Assembly: GCA_017462385.1 (NCBI GenBank) | Contig: JAFTRE010000031.1 | Span: 1 to 56,844 of the forward strand | Direction of reading: 5' to 3' | Source: Clostridia bacterium | GTDB lineage: Bacteria > Bacillota > Clostridia > Oscillospirales > CAG-272 | Length of the DNA stretch: 56,844 bases | The notes under the pieces: generated by a model | The model's input: only the letters and a program-made list of their open reading frames with translations | Databases searched by the model: none | Told to the model about the DNA's origin: nothing | Shown: positions 50,761-56,844 of the stretch, piece by piece | How the letters are laid out: the number at the start of each line of letters is the position of its first letter | Numbering within the stretch: position 1 is the first letter of the stretch | Translations under genes and position numbers: made by a program

Positions 50761-51378
50761 ATGAAAAAAGTACTGGTTTATTTGAGATATATCCTTCCCG
50801 CCGTGTTCGTGATATTGACGGTGGTGGCCGCATTTATTCCGAATGTCAGCTTTACTCTTGAGATGAACGAGCTTGAGGTGCGCTCGCTGGCGGCAGTGGT
50901 CAGCGACGCATGGCAGCAATGCAGGGAATATATTACCGATATAATGGTCACAAAGGACGAATCTACCACCGCGTTTGTTACGTGGACGATGGCCGGTATG
51001 ATAGTGGCGGCGCTTATCGCCGCAGCTTCTGTGGGACTTTCGGTCTGGTCGGCAGTGTTGGCTATACGGACGGTGAAGAGCTCCGACGGTGATACTACTA
51101 AAGCAGACCAAGCGCGCAGCTTGCTCTGCAGAGTGTTTCCGGGTAAGCTGTGGATGCTGGCGGCAAACTGGCTCATAATTATACCCGCTATGTTTCCGCA
51201 TTATCTTGCTATGGTGTATACCAATGTGCTGTATTTGACGACAAGCGCGAAAAGCGGGCTGACGTGGATAGCTTTCATGCTGGCGGCGGTCTCGGGCGTG
51301 CTGGTGTTTGTCACAAGAGATATCGAAAAGGATCTGAATATGGATGCTTTCGCCGTAAGAGCGAAAGAAAGCAAATAA
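50761..51378 (+). CDS. Four-TM membrane protein of unknown function
   Basis: 205 residues with about four hydrophobic segments: YILPAVFVILTVVAAFI, MAGMIVAALIAAASVGLSVW, LWMLAANWLIIIPAMFPHYL and WIAFMLAAVSGVLVF. A soluble loop (SFTLEMNELEVRSLAAVVSD) follows the first helix, probably outside. Not recognised. It begins 6 bases after the BMP lipoprotein stop, so it is co-transcribed with it and may be its membrane partner. There is no ABC ATP-binding protein. The ribosome site is weak. Ended by the strong terminator at 51377-51412. Confidence 0.7.
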   Translation: MKKVLVYLRYILPAVFVILTVVAAFIPNVSFTLEMNELEVRSLAAVVSDAWQQCREYITDIMVTKDESTTAFVTWTMAGMIVAALIAAASVGLSVWSAVLAIRTVKSSDGDTTKADQARSLLCRVFPGKLWMLAANWLIIIPAMFPHYLAMVYTNVLYLTTSAKSGLTWIAFMLAAVSGVLVFVTRDIEKDLNMDAFAVRAKESK

Positions 51379-51412
51379 TAAAAACGAGCGACGTGAGTCG
51401 CTCGTTTTTATT
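51377..51412. terminator. Strong convergent terminator
   Basis: A perfect 16-bp inverted repeat (51377-51392 with 51397-51412), GTGA loop, AATAAAAACGAGCGAC against GTCGCTCGTTTTTATT. It overlaps the ends of both converging genes. Confidence 0.92.
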
Positions 51413-52097
51413 ATTTGAAGAAATTTCTCAGCTTCAGCGCGTCCTTGAATTCAAAGTGCTTTTCAAAAAATTTCGAGAACATGGCAATTATGTAGCCATT
51501 GACAAGTGAATATATGATGGTACCCAGCTTGACGCCCTCAAAATGCCACATCCCAAAAAATGCAAAGGACATAATGACCGACACGGCACAGCTTATGTAG
51601 TCGTAAAATAATTTAACACGGTGCATTTCAAAGCCGAATTTGTCCGATATCTCCATTACGAACAGCTCATATACCTCGGGCGAGACATAAGTATGAAACA
51701 TAAACGAGATAGCAAGCGCGCAAATGAGCGCACCGAGCATAAAAAATACAATTCGTACCGGGAGCGCGGTCATGGGGATAAGATCAACGATCAGACCGAA
51801 ACCGTCGAGCAAAAAGCCGTAAATAACCGCCGAAACAAAGGAAAAAAGATAGCTGAGCTTAAAGCGGCGCAGAACTATTATCATAGCAATGAGCAACAGC
51901 GCCTGAAATGTGTAGGCAGCCATGCCGTATGAGAAAAAGGGAAGATACTCCGACAGCTTTAAGTGAAGCAGATAGGGCGGCGCGACCACCATGGATACGC
52001 CGAGGTCGGCGGCTTTCATTATAGCGGCGCTGAAAGCGAGCAAGACCAGCCCTATAACATAGCACAGCTCGGTGTAAAAGGTTTTTTTGGTTGACAT
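51411..52097 (-). CDS. YczE/YitT-like membrane protein
   Basis: 228 residues from MSTKKTFYTELCYVIG; AAGGA lies 7 bases upstream. About five to six membrane helices (YVIGLVLLAFSAAIM, LLLIAMIIVLRRF, IVFFMLGALICALAISFMF). KAADLGVSMVVAPPYLLHLK near residue 30 is the typical first-loop pattern of the YczE/DUF6198 group. Function unknown; YczE in Bacillus affects antimicrobial lipopeptide production by an undefined route. Given the NRPS lipopeptide cluster in this genome that is worth noting, but the genes are 35 kb apart. Confidence 0.8.
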   Translation of the reverse strand: MSTKKTFYTELCYVIGLVLLAFSAAIMKAADLGVSMVVAPPYLLHLKLSEYLPFFSYGMAAYTFQALLLIAMIIVLRRFKLSYLFSFVSAVIYGFLLDGFGLIVDLIPMTALPVRIVFFMLGALICALAISFMFHTYVSPEVYELFVMEISDKFGFEMHRVKLFYDYISCAVSVIMSFAFFGMWHFEGVKLGTIIYSLVNGYIIAMFSKFFEKHFEFKDALKLRNFFK

Positions 52098-52132
52098 TTG
52101 TTTATCCTTGTAGAATGTTGTCGTGAGAGTAT

Positions 52133-52161
52133 ATTGTAGCATACGGGGAGGGAAATGTCAA
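52133..52161 (-). promoter_or_regulatory. Promoter of the YczE-like gene
   Basis: Minus-strand TTGACA (52156-52161), 17 bases, TACAAT (52133-52138). Confidence 0.8.
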
Positions 52162-52226
52162 GTGGCGGCCGGCGGCCCACGATGCTTTTAGGAAAATATA
52201 AAGTCTGTTTTAGATTTTTATAAAAA

Positions 52227-53552
52227 TTATTGCTTATCCCCGAGCAACCATTCAACAAGGTTAAGGGATTTTATGCCGTCATAAGAGGTATTGAGTCCGG
52301 TATCGAGAGTCAAAACGATCTTCTCGTAGTTATCCTTGATGGCTTGCAATGGACGAAGCTCTCTTGCGCGAACGTCCTCGCTTTTCATCGATTCCGTGAC
52401 CTGCACATATAGCTTATCGTCGGCTTTTGATGCTATAAAGTCCACCTCTGCGTTATCCACCTTGCCGATTGCAACGTCATATCCGCGGCGCAAAAGCTCA
52501 AAGTAAACGATATTTTCGAGCGTGTGTCCCGTGTCGCGATCTCTGAAGCCTAAAAGATAATTGCGAAGTCCTATATCCACGATATAATACTTGCCGAGGG
52601 TTCTAAGATATTCCTTGCCCTTGATGTCAAAGCGCTTGATATCATAAAAGAAATAAGATTCGAGAAGCGCGCCTACGTAGGACTGCACGGTGTGCGTGCT
52701 CGGCGCACCCCGGCGTCCCGTTTTTTCGATCAATCCCTCGTTTACAAGCGTATTTCCGATAGAAGAAAAGGACACATTACTACCGATGTTATCCGCGAGG
52801 AAAAGGATGATCTTGCGAAGCAAAATTGGGTCGGTAATCTGTTTTCTTCCGCGCTTCTTCTCTCGTTCGAGCACGTCACGAACCACAACAGACGAATAAA
52901 TACCGTCAAGCAGGACGAGTGCTTTTTCCCCGTCAAGCCCGACGTCGGCAATACCCGGCATTCCGCCGAAGCGAACGTAAGCGTCAAACACCTCAGAAAG
53001 ATCGTATTTTTCACCGTTTTGATCGACCGCGACCTTGCGCTTTCCACCCAGCGCACTGACCGTTTCTTTGATTTCAAAGCCATGAAAGTCGATGAACTCT
53101 GCAAAAGAAAGCGGGAGCATTTTGATCTCTATGCACCGTCCCGAAAGGTAAGTTGAATACTCGGAGGACAAGAGATATGCGTTGGACCCCGTAATGTAAA
53201 TATCGCAATTAAGGTCAACGCGGAATGAATTGATAGTGTCCTCCCACTTATCAATTCGCTGCACCTCGTCAAAGAAGAGGTACATACGCTCGCCCTCTAT
53301 GGCTCTATCCTTTACGTAGTGATAAAGCTCGTCGGCGGTCATGTCCTTGAAGTCGTGGGACTCAAAATTCATTTCTATAATATTTGAAGCAGAGATCCCA
53401 TTCTCTTTCAAGTGCTCAACCATCAGCTTGAGCAGGCTCGATTTGCCGCAGCGGCGGATGCCCGTTACTACTTTTACGGGTTCGGTGTCCTTGAATGCTA
53501 TAAGCTTATTAAGGTAAATATCTCTCTTTCGCAATACTTGCTTAGGGTTCAT
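52227..53552 (-). CDS. AAA_14/DUF4143 ATPase
   Basis: 441 residues. N-terminal AAA domain with VVTGIRRCGKSSLL (P-loop), MYLFFDEVQRIDKWEDTI (Walker B and arginine region) and DIYITGSNAYLL (sensor). The C-terminal DUF4143 part has a PD-(D/E)XK-like nuclease fold remnant (VYFELLRRGYDVAIG, VDFIASKADDKLYVQVTES), with Asp and the E/QxK position Val-Gln-Val. These proteins are widespread in clostridia and Bacteroidetes; their function is unclear and a role in defence or DNA repair has been suggested. TAAGGAGGG before the ATG. Single gene with its own consensus promoter. Confidence 0.9.
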   Translation of the reverse strand: MNPKQVLRKRDIYLNKLIAFKDTEPVKVVTGIRRCGKSSLLKLMVEHLKENGISASNIIEMNFESHDFKDMTADELYHYVKDRAIEGERMYLFFDEVQRIDKWEDTINSFRVDLNCDIYITGSNAYLLSSEYSTYLSGRCIEIKMLPLSFAEFIDFHGFEIKETVSALGGKRKVAVDQNGEKYDLSEVFDAYVRFGGMPGIADVGLDGEKALVLLDGIYSSVVVRDVLEREKKRGRKQITDPILLRKIILFLADNIGSNVSFSSIGNTLVNEGLIEKTGRRGAPSTHTVQSYVGALLESYFFYDIKRFDIKGKEYLRTLGKYYIVDIGLRNYLLGFRDRDTGHTLENIVYFELLRRGYDVAIGKVDNAEVDFIASKADDKLYVQVTESMKSEDVRARELRPLQAIKDNYEKIVLTLDTGLNTSYDGIKSLNLVEWLLGDKQ

Positions 53553-53577
53553 ATACCATCCCTCCTTAGTTGGATTT

Positions 53578-53606
53578 ATTATAGCACAAACTCAAAATAT
53601 TGTCAA
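53578..53606 (-). promoter_or_regulatory. Consensus promoter of the DUF4143 ATPase
   Basis: Minus-strand TTGACA (53601-53606), 17 bases, TATAAT (53578-53583). The gap from 53607 to 53765 holds nothing else I can identify. Confidence 0.85.
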
Positions 53607-53765
53607 GTATTTGCACCCAAAAGCACAAACCTGTTGTTTCGACAAAGTTTTTGCTATCACAAATCAGTTTTGAAAAATATTTTCACAAAACCACACGGTC
53701 GGCGGGGAAGCTTAACACAACATATTATTAAAAAGCTTTTGTGGCTGGTAAAAGGTAAAGTCAAA

Positions 53766-53793
53766 AATAAACCGCTCAAACGAGCGGTTTATT
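53766..53793 (-). terminator. Terminator of the PadR-DUF1700-DUF4097 operon
   Basis: A perfect 12-bp stem AATAAACCGCTC (53766-53777) and GAGCGGTTTATT (53782-53793), AAAC loop, minus-strand tail TTTTTGA. Confidence 0.85.
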
Positions 53794-53798
53794 ATACT

Positions 53799-54710
53799 TT
53801 AACCCTCAAACTCGACCCGAATATCTCCGAGGCTTGTTTTTGCTGTCAGGCGTTTATCGCCGGCAGATTCGGTTATGATATTGGCATCGCCGAGGTCGGT
53901 CTCGACGGTTTTTGTATAGTCAGCGCTCTTTCCCGCAAGACGGGCGAATATATCGCCGTTATCGGTTTCAAGCGTGACAAAATCTGCTGTGATAACGGCA
54001 TCACTGAACTCAATGTCGCCGTTGTTTGTCTCGGCGCTGACTTCAATGGCATCCAGCGCGCCGAGCAGACGAACATCTCCGTTGTCCGACTCCGCCGAAA
54101 GCGTTTGAGACTCGGTTTTTCCTATGATAACATTGCCGTTGTCGGTAGCGTAATTGATGTAAGTCATGCAATCGACGGCGGCACTGTTGGTTTTAATATC
54201 GCCGTTTGAGGACTCAAGCGACAGCGATATCATAGCGCACTGCTCGCCGTAGAGCGTAATGTCGCCGTTGTCCGTTTCGATATCTAAATTGAGGTAATGG
54301 CGGTCGGCGGGCAAGCGTACCGTGACGCGGCGCGATGAAAGGTCAATGACAAACCAATTGTCCTGCCACCGTTGATTTTCGGTGAGCGAGAGCGTGCTGC
54401 CCTGTGTTGTGAGTGTTACCTCGCTGAGTGTTCCGTACCTTTTGCTTTTGGTTATAGGATATTCGACGGTGACGGCGGTTGCATCGGGGTCAAAATATAC
54501 GTCGATGTCGGCATTTTGAAAGTCTATCGACAGAGAACCGATAAGGTCATCCGATGCTTCGGTGTAAGTAACGCTTTCGGCAGTTACGGTCGAGATAACA
54601 TTAATGTCCCAGCCCGCCGCGGCAAACGCAACAGTGAATATGATGGCGCCGAGCAATGTCAGCCCAAGTCCCGACAAAAATATGATTTTTAAAACCGCAG
54701 AAATTTTCAT
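53799..54710 (-). CDS. DUF4097 beta-helix envelope protein
   Basis: 303 residues from MKISAVLKIIFLSG; GGAGG lies 8 bases upstream. One N-terminal membrane helix (LKIIFLSGLGLTLLGAIIFTVAFA), then an extracytoplasmic domain of repeating strands with the DUF4097 mark [ES]-[ST]-[DN]-NGD-[IV] at regular spacing (ETDNGDITL, ESSNGDIKT, ESDNGDVRL, ETNNGDIEF, ETDNGDIFA), a right-handed beta-helix. These proteins with DUF1700 and PadR partners are thought to respond to cell-envelope stress. The ATG overlaps the stop of the DUF1700 gene (ATGA). Confidence 0.92.
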   Translation of the reverse strand: MKISAVLKIIFLSGLGLTLLGAIIFTVAFAAAGWDINVISTVTAESVTYTEASDDLIGSLSIDFQNADIDVYFDPDATAVTVEYPITKSKRYGTLSEVTLTTQGSTLSLTENQRWQDNWFVIDLSSRRVTVRLPADRHYLNLDIETDNGDITLYGEQCAMISLSLESSNGDIKTNSAAVDCMTYINYATDNGNVIIGKTESQTLSAESDNGDVRLLGALDAIEVSAETNNGDIEFSDAVITADFVTLETDNGDIFARLAGKSADYTKTVETDLGDANIITESAGDKRLTAKTSLGDIRVEFEG

Positions 54711-55288
54711 GCTTTCCACCTCCTCATGTAAATAAATTGGAGTGCTTTAAATGTGCCGAGCGCGGTATATTTGGTCAGCAGCCAAAATACGACGAAAAGC
54801 AGGGCGCCGACGCCGCAGACGGCTATACATATACCTATTAGTGCCACGATGCCCGCCGCCCCTAAGCCTGCGGCGGCAAAAGGAACTATTATTATGCTCG
54901 CGATCCCCGCGATGACTACTATTGCGCCCGCGAGCGAAACTATGCCGAAAGACAGGATAACAGTCAGCACGGCACAGGCGAGCGGCAATATGAGAATGAG
55001 AGTCAGGAACACCAGCCCGATTATTTCGGCGACCGTGGCGCTGCCGCGCGGTTGCTCGGACGGGCGTGGGGCGGAGGAGTCTGTGACCTCGGCGCCGCTC
55101 TCGGAAAGTATGCGCGCGGCGCACTCGGCGGGAGAGCCGAAATTTTCAAGTATTTGCGCCTCGGTAAGCCCCGATTCAAGCTGATCGTCATATAATTCAT
55201 CGTAATAAGCAAGCGTCCGGCGGCGTTCGCGGGGAGAAAGCGGGCGCAGATGGCGCAAAAGCTCACTTTGCCATTGTTTTTTAGTCAT
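54707..55288 (-). CDS. DUF1700 membrane protein
   Basis: 193 residues. N-terminal soluble helical part with the family signature ELLRHLRPLSPRERRRTLAYYDELYDD and ILENFGSPAECAARIL, a linker, then about three to four membrane helices (IIGLVFLTLILILPLACAVL, AGAIVVIAGIASIIIVPFAAA, GIVALIGICIAVCGVGALLF). DUF1700 (HAAS-type) proteins act as partners of PadR regulators at the membrane. It overlaps PadR by 8 bases upstream and DUF4097 by 4 bases downstream. Confidence 0.92.
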   Translation of the reverse strand: MTKKQWQSELLRHLRPLSPRERRRTLAYYDELYDDQLESGLTEAQILENFGSPAECAARILSESGAEVTDSSAPRPSEQPRGSATVAEIIGLVFLTLILILPLACAVLTVILSFGIVSLAGAIVVIAGIASIIIVPFAAAGLGAAGIVALIGICIAVCGVGALLFVVFWLLTKYTALGTFKALQFIYMRRWKA

Positions 55289-55598
55289 GATTACCTCCGT
55301 TTAAGATAAAATCGCTGATTATTTTGAATTGCTCCATTGCCTCGATAAATTCGTCTATTTTTTGAAGCCCCAGCGGTGTAATGCTGAAGTAACGGCGCAG
55401 TCTGCCGTTGTACTCGGCACTACGCGCGGTAACGGCTCCGCTGTTCTCAAGACGACGGAGAATGGGATAGAGCGTGGATTCGGAAATGTCGATGTAGGGC
55501 GACAGATCCGAGATTATTTTATAGCCGTAGGACTCCTCCCGACGTACAGCCGCAAGCACGCAGACGTCAAGCAGTCCTTTTTTAAGTTGTGCGTCCAT
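55281..55598 (-). CDS. PadR-family transcriptional regulator
   Basis: 105 residues from MDAQLKKGLLDVCVLAAV; GGAGG lies 7 bases before this ATG, whereas the longer open frame begins in the promoter. Winged helix with the PadR core ESYGYKIISDLSPYIDISESTLYPILRRLENSGAV, and wing YNGRLRRYFSITPLG. The C-terminal helix is short, as in the s-PadR subgroup paired with DUF1700. It probably represses its own operon. First gene of the three-gene unit. Confidence 0.94.
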   Translation of the reverse strand: MDAQLKKGLLDVCVLAAVRREESYGYKIISDLSPYIDISESTLYPILRRLENSGAVTARSAEYNGRLRRYFSITPLGLQKIDEFIEAMEQFKIISDFILNGGNHD

Positions 55599-55620
55599 TC
55601 GATACCCTCCTTTGCATAAT

Positions 55621-55649
55621 ATTATATATTGCATAGTATATCTTGTCAA
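55621..55649 (-). promoter_or_regulatory. Consensus promoter of the padR operon
   Basis: Minus-strand TTGACA (55644-55649), 17 bases, TATAAT (55621-55626). Two copies of TATGCAA flank the -10 on the minus strand (one in the spacer, one after the -10), a possible binding site for the PadR protein itself. Confidence 0.85.
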
Positions 55650-55676
55650 GAGGTTTTTGGAATTTTTTCAAACGAA

Positions 55677-55703
55677 ACAAGGACGGAGATGTTCCGTCCT
55701 TGT
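55677..55703 (-). terminator. Terminator after the DUF2935 gene
   Basis: A perfect 11-bp stem ACAAGGACGGA (55677-55687) and TCCGTCCTTGT (55693-55703), loop GATGT, minus-strand tail TTCGTTTG. Confidence 0.7.
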
Positions 55704-55741
55704 GTGAATGCCCCTTAGCGTGCGGGGCAGGGCATATTTGA

Positions 55742-56455
55742 TTATACTGTCAGTAATCGAATATAATGATTGGCTTCTCTCAGTACATGGTCGGCAAGAA
55801 GCGGCAAGATCACAGAACGAATTTCGCATCCCGTGATCCCTTGCGCACCTGCTGTTTTGAAATCTCTGAATTTTAGGGTTTCGGTCAGGGAGCTGTCGGT
55901 CAGTGTGCGGCCATGGGCAGTATGACAGGCTTCTAAAAGCTTTTCGTAATTTGCCGCAAATTCATCTGCTGTGTTGATCAGCTCAACCTCGGTAGGATCC
56001 AAAAGTCCGCGAATGAATAAGGCATGCTCCATCATGATCTGATTCCAGAAGCATTCGGTGTCACGCATGCAGGCCTCTGACAAGCATCCATCCCGTTCCA
56101 ACACTTCAACATACCCGCGATATAGCTTTGCCTCGCGTATAATGTGCTCGATCAGCAGGGGATAATTTCCGGTAAACATTTTGCAATTCAAAACATTTTC
56201 CAATATCAGCTCTTTAAAGCAGATAAGTCCGTTCAAAAGCTCCAGGGCTATACGGTTGAGATGCTTCACACGGCGGTGAATTTCAGAGCCGATATTGTTG
56301 ACGCAACAGCCGGCGCGCAATTTAAGCTCTTTTGCGGTGATATCTTTATTGATGGATATTCCGGTAAAGGCTTCGGTCTGCTTTTCTGCCAAAGTTGTAA
56401 ATTCCGTAACCAATTCGTTCGAATTCAGTACATCCTGACTGGTCGGAGTGTTCAT
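55742..56455 (-). CDS. DUF2935 family protein with shortened N-terminus
   Basis: 237 residues from MNTPTSQDVLNSNELV, where AGGT is the only ribosome site, 7 bases upstream. The C-terminal 190 residues match DUF2935 (hemerythrin-like helical bundles): TGISINKDITAKELKL, KMFTGNYPLLIEHIIREAKLYRGY, FWNQIMMEHALFIRGLLDPTEVELI and VLPLLADHVLREANHY. Family members usually carry a first bundle with another E/HxxFW-type helix of some 60-70 residues in front; here it is missing. The reading frame stays open above the ATG but becomes non-family sequence (CFDHLAYRHKIRSV). I infer the 5' part was lost when the TnpV-type element inserted, leaving a gene that may still be translated. Confidence 0.7.
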   Translation of the reverse strand: MNTPTSQDVLNSNELVTEFTTLAEKQTEAFTGISINKDITAKELKLRAGCCVNNIGSEIHRRVKHLNRIALELLNGLICFKELILENVLNCKMFTGNYPLLIEHIIREAKLYRGYVEVLERDGCLSEACMRDTECFWNQIMMEHALFIRGLLDPTEVELINTADEFAANYEKLLEACHTAHGRTLTDSSLTETLKFRDFKTAGAQGITGCEIRSVILPLLADHVLREANHYIRLLTV

Positions 56456-56562
56456 AACAGACCTAATTTTATGGCGATACGCCAAGTGGTCGAAACATAT
56501 TCCCGAACAGCCGAAAAAGTCTGTATTTATAAGGCTTTTTTGAAAGAAAGGAATATGAATTT

Positions 56563-56844
56563 ATGGAAAAGTACATTATTGAAAACGGCATCAAATATGA
56601 GCTTCGTGGCGAGCAATACTACCCGATTTTTAGCGAAACGAACACTGCCGAGCATCACATTGGCAAATATGGACTGCTTCATCGCGACTATCTAAAGCAA
56701 CATAAGAGAGGTACATACACCACTCTCTTAACAGAAGGCAGACTCAACGCACACCTTCACGAAATCGACGTACAAGCCAATGAAATGGTAGAAGTCATAG
56801 TTGCCAACCTCGCAAGAGAACGTGGCATAGACGAAGAATTAAAG
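56563..56844 (+). CDS. tnpV: TnpV-type transposon protein (partial, runs off the window)
   Basis: The first 94 residues are visible (MEKYIIENGIKYELRGEQYY onward). The TnpV pattern is clear: IGKYGLLHRDYLKQHKRGTY, LLTEGRLNAHLHEIDVQANE and VIVANLARERGIDEELK, matching the usual GKYGxxRxxYLKEH and L-x-L-L-EIDxxA blocks. TnpV is an accessory protein of clostridial Tn4451-like transposons, with no known enzymatic role. AAAGGA lies upstream. The family is about 120 residues, so only the last 25-30 are missing. It lies divergent from the truncated DUF2935 gene, marking a mobile-element boundary between 56455 and 56563. Confidence 0.85.
   Translation, partial: MEKYIIENGIKYELRGEQYYPIFSETNTAEHHIGKYGLLHRDYLKQHKRGTYTTLLTEGRLNAHLHEIDVQANEMVEVIVANLARERGIDEELK

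Noticed and set aside
1-56844. CRISPR arrays, rRNA and tRNA genes
   Set aside because: No regularly spaced repeats, no rRNA-like stretches and no cloverleaf with a TTCAA-type arm were noticed while reading; a tRNAscan run would be decisive.

Overview
The window reads as a chromosomal segment of an endospore-forming Clostridia-type Firmicute. Evidence: spoIIR, consensus sigma-A promoters (TTGACA-17-TATAAT) in front of most transcription units, strong GGAGG ribosome sites, and TnpV/DUF6809-type mobile genes common in clostridial elements. No rRNA, tRNA or CRISPR was seen. The right two thirds is GC-richer, orderly chromosome. The left 20 kb is AT-richer by eye, more mosaic, and rich in accessory genes.

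Region 1 (1-4800): edge of a mobile element (a cut small gene and a gene remnant), then a minus-strand operon of LexA-like repressor, zinc-ribbon protein and ABC-type ATPase behind a consensus promoter with a palindrome in its spacer. Next come small mobile-type genes (DUF6809 and a partner) whose promoter resembles that of the integrase 12 kb away.

Region 2 (4806-16028): a six-gene minus-strand biosynthetic operon, transcribed as NRPS-2, six-TM protein, acyl-AMP ligase, acyl carrier protein, NRPS-1, Sfp-type phosphopantetheinyl transferase. Both NRPSs are single C-A-T-TE modules, and both thioesterases have Cys where Ser is usual. The likely product class is N-acylated amino acids or a small lipopeptide, possibly released as a strained ring or thioester-derived product. 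NRPS-2 is a mosaic: its adenylation core differs from NRPS-1, while its last third is nearly a copy.

Region 3 (16.2-20.46 kb): a compact island with a tyrosine recombinase and a divergent ATPase-HNH nuclease pair (Septu/PtuAB-like). A 14-bp direct repeat that sits in a promoter -10 region bounds it on both sides.

Region 4 (20.48-56.46 kb): mostly housekeeping. It holds an alpha/beta hydrolase and Nudix gene, threonine aldolase-like enzyme, LURP-one and DUF2500 proteins, a secreted glycoside hydrolase-like lipoprotein, acetyl-type methionine synthesis (metY-metAA), an ECF S component, pgk-tpiA, rbfA-nrnA, a nitrilase-GDPD fusion, rpe, a tyrosine phosphatase, spoIIR, a TIM-barrel protein, MATE, SGNH lipoprotein, hisS-DJ-1-CPBP, a DUF2961/GH172 lipoprotein, a nucleoside salvage run (HD, deoD, deoB, CYTH, cdd) followed by a BMP-family lipoprotein, a YczE-like protein, a DUF4143 ATPase, and a PadR-DUF1700-DUF4097 operon. 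At the right edge a DUF2935 gene with a short N-terminus sits against a TnpV gene that runs off the window.

All functions are inferred from reading the translations. No database search was run.
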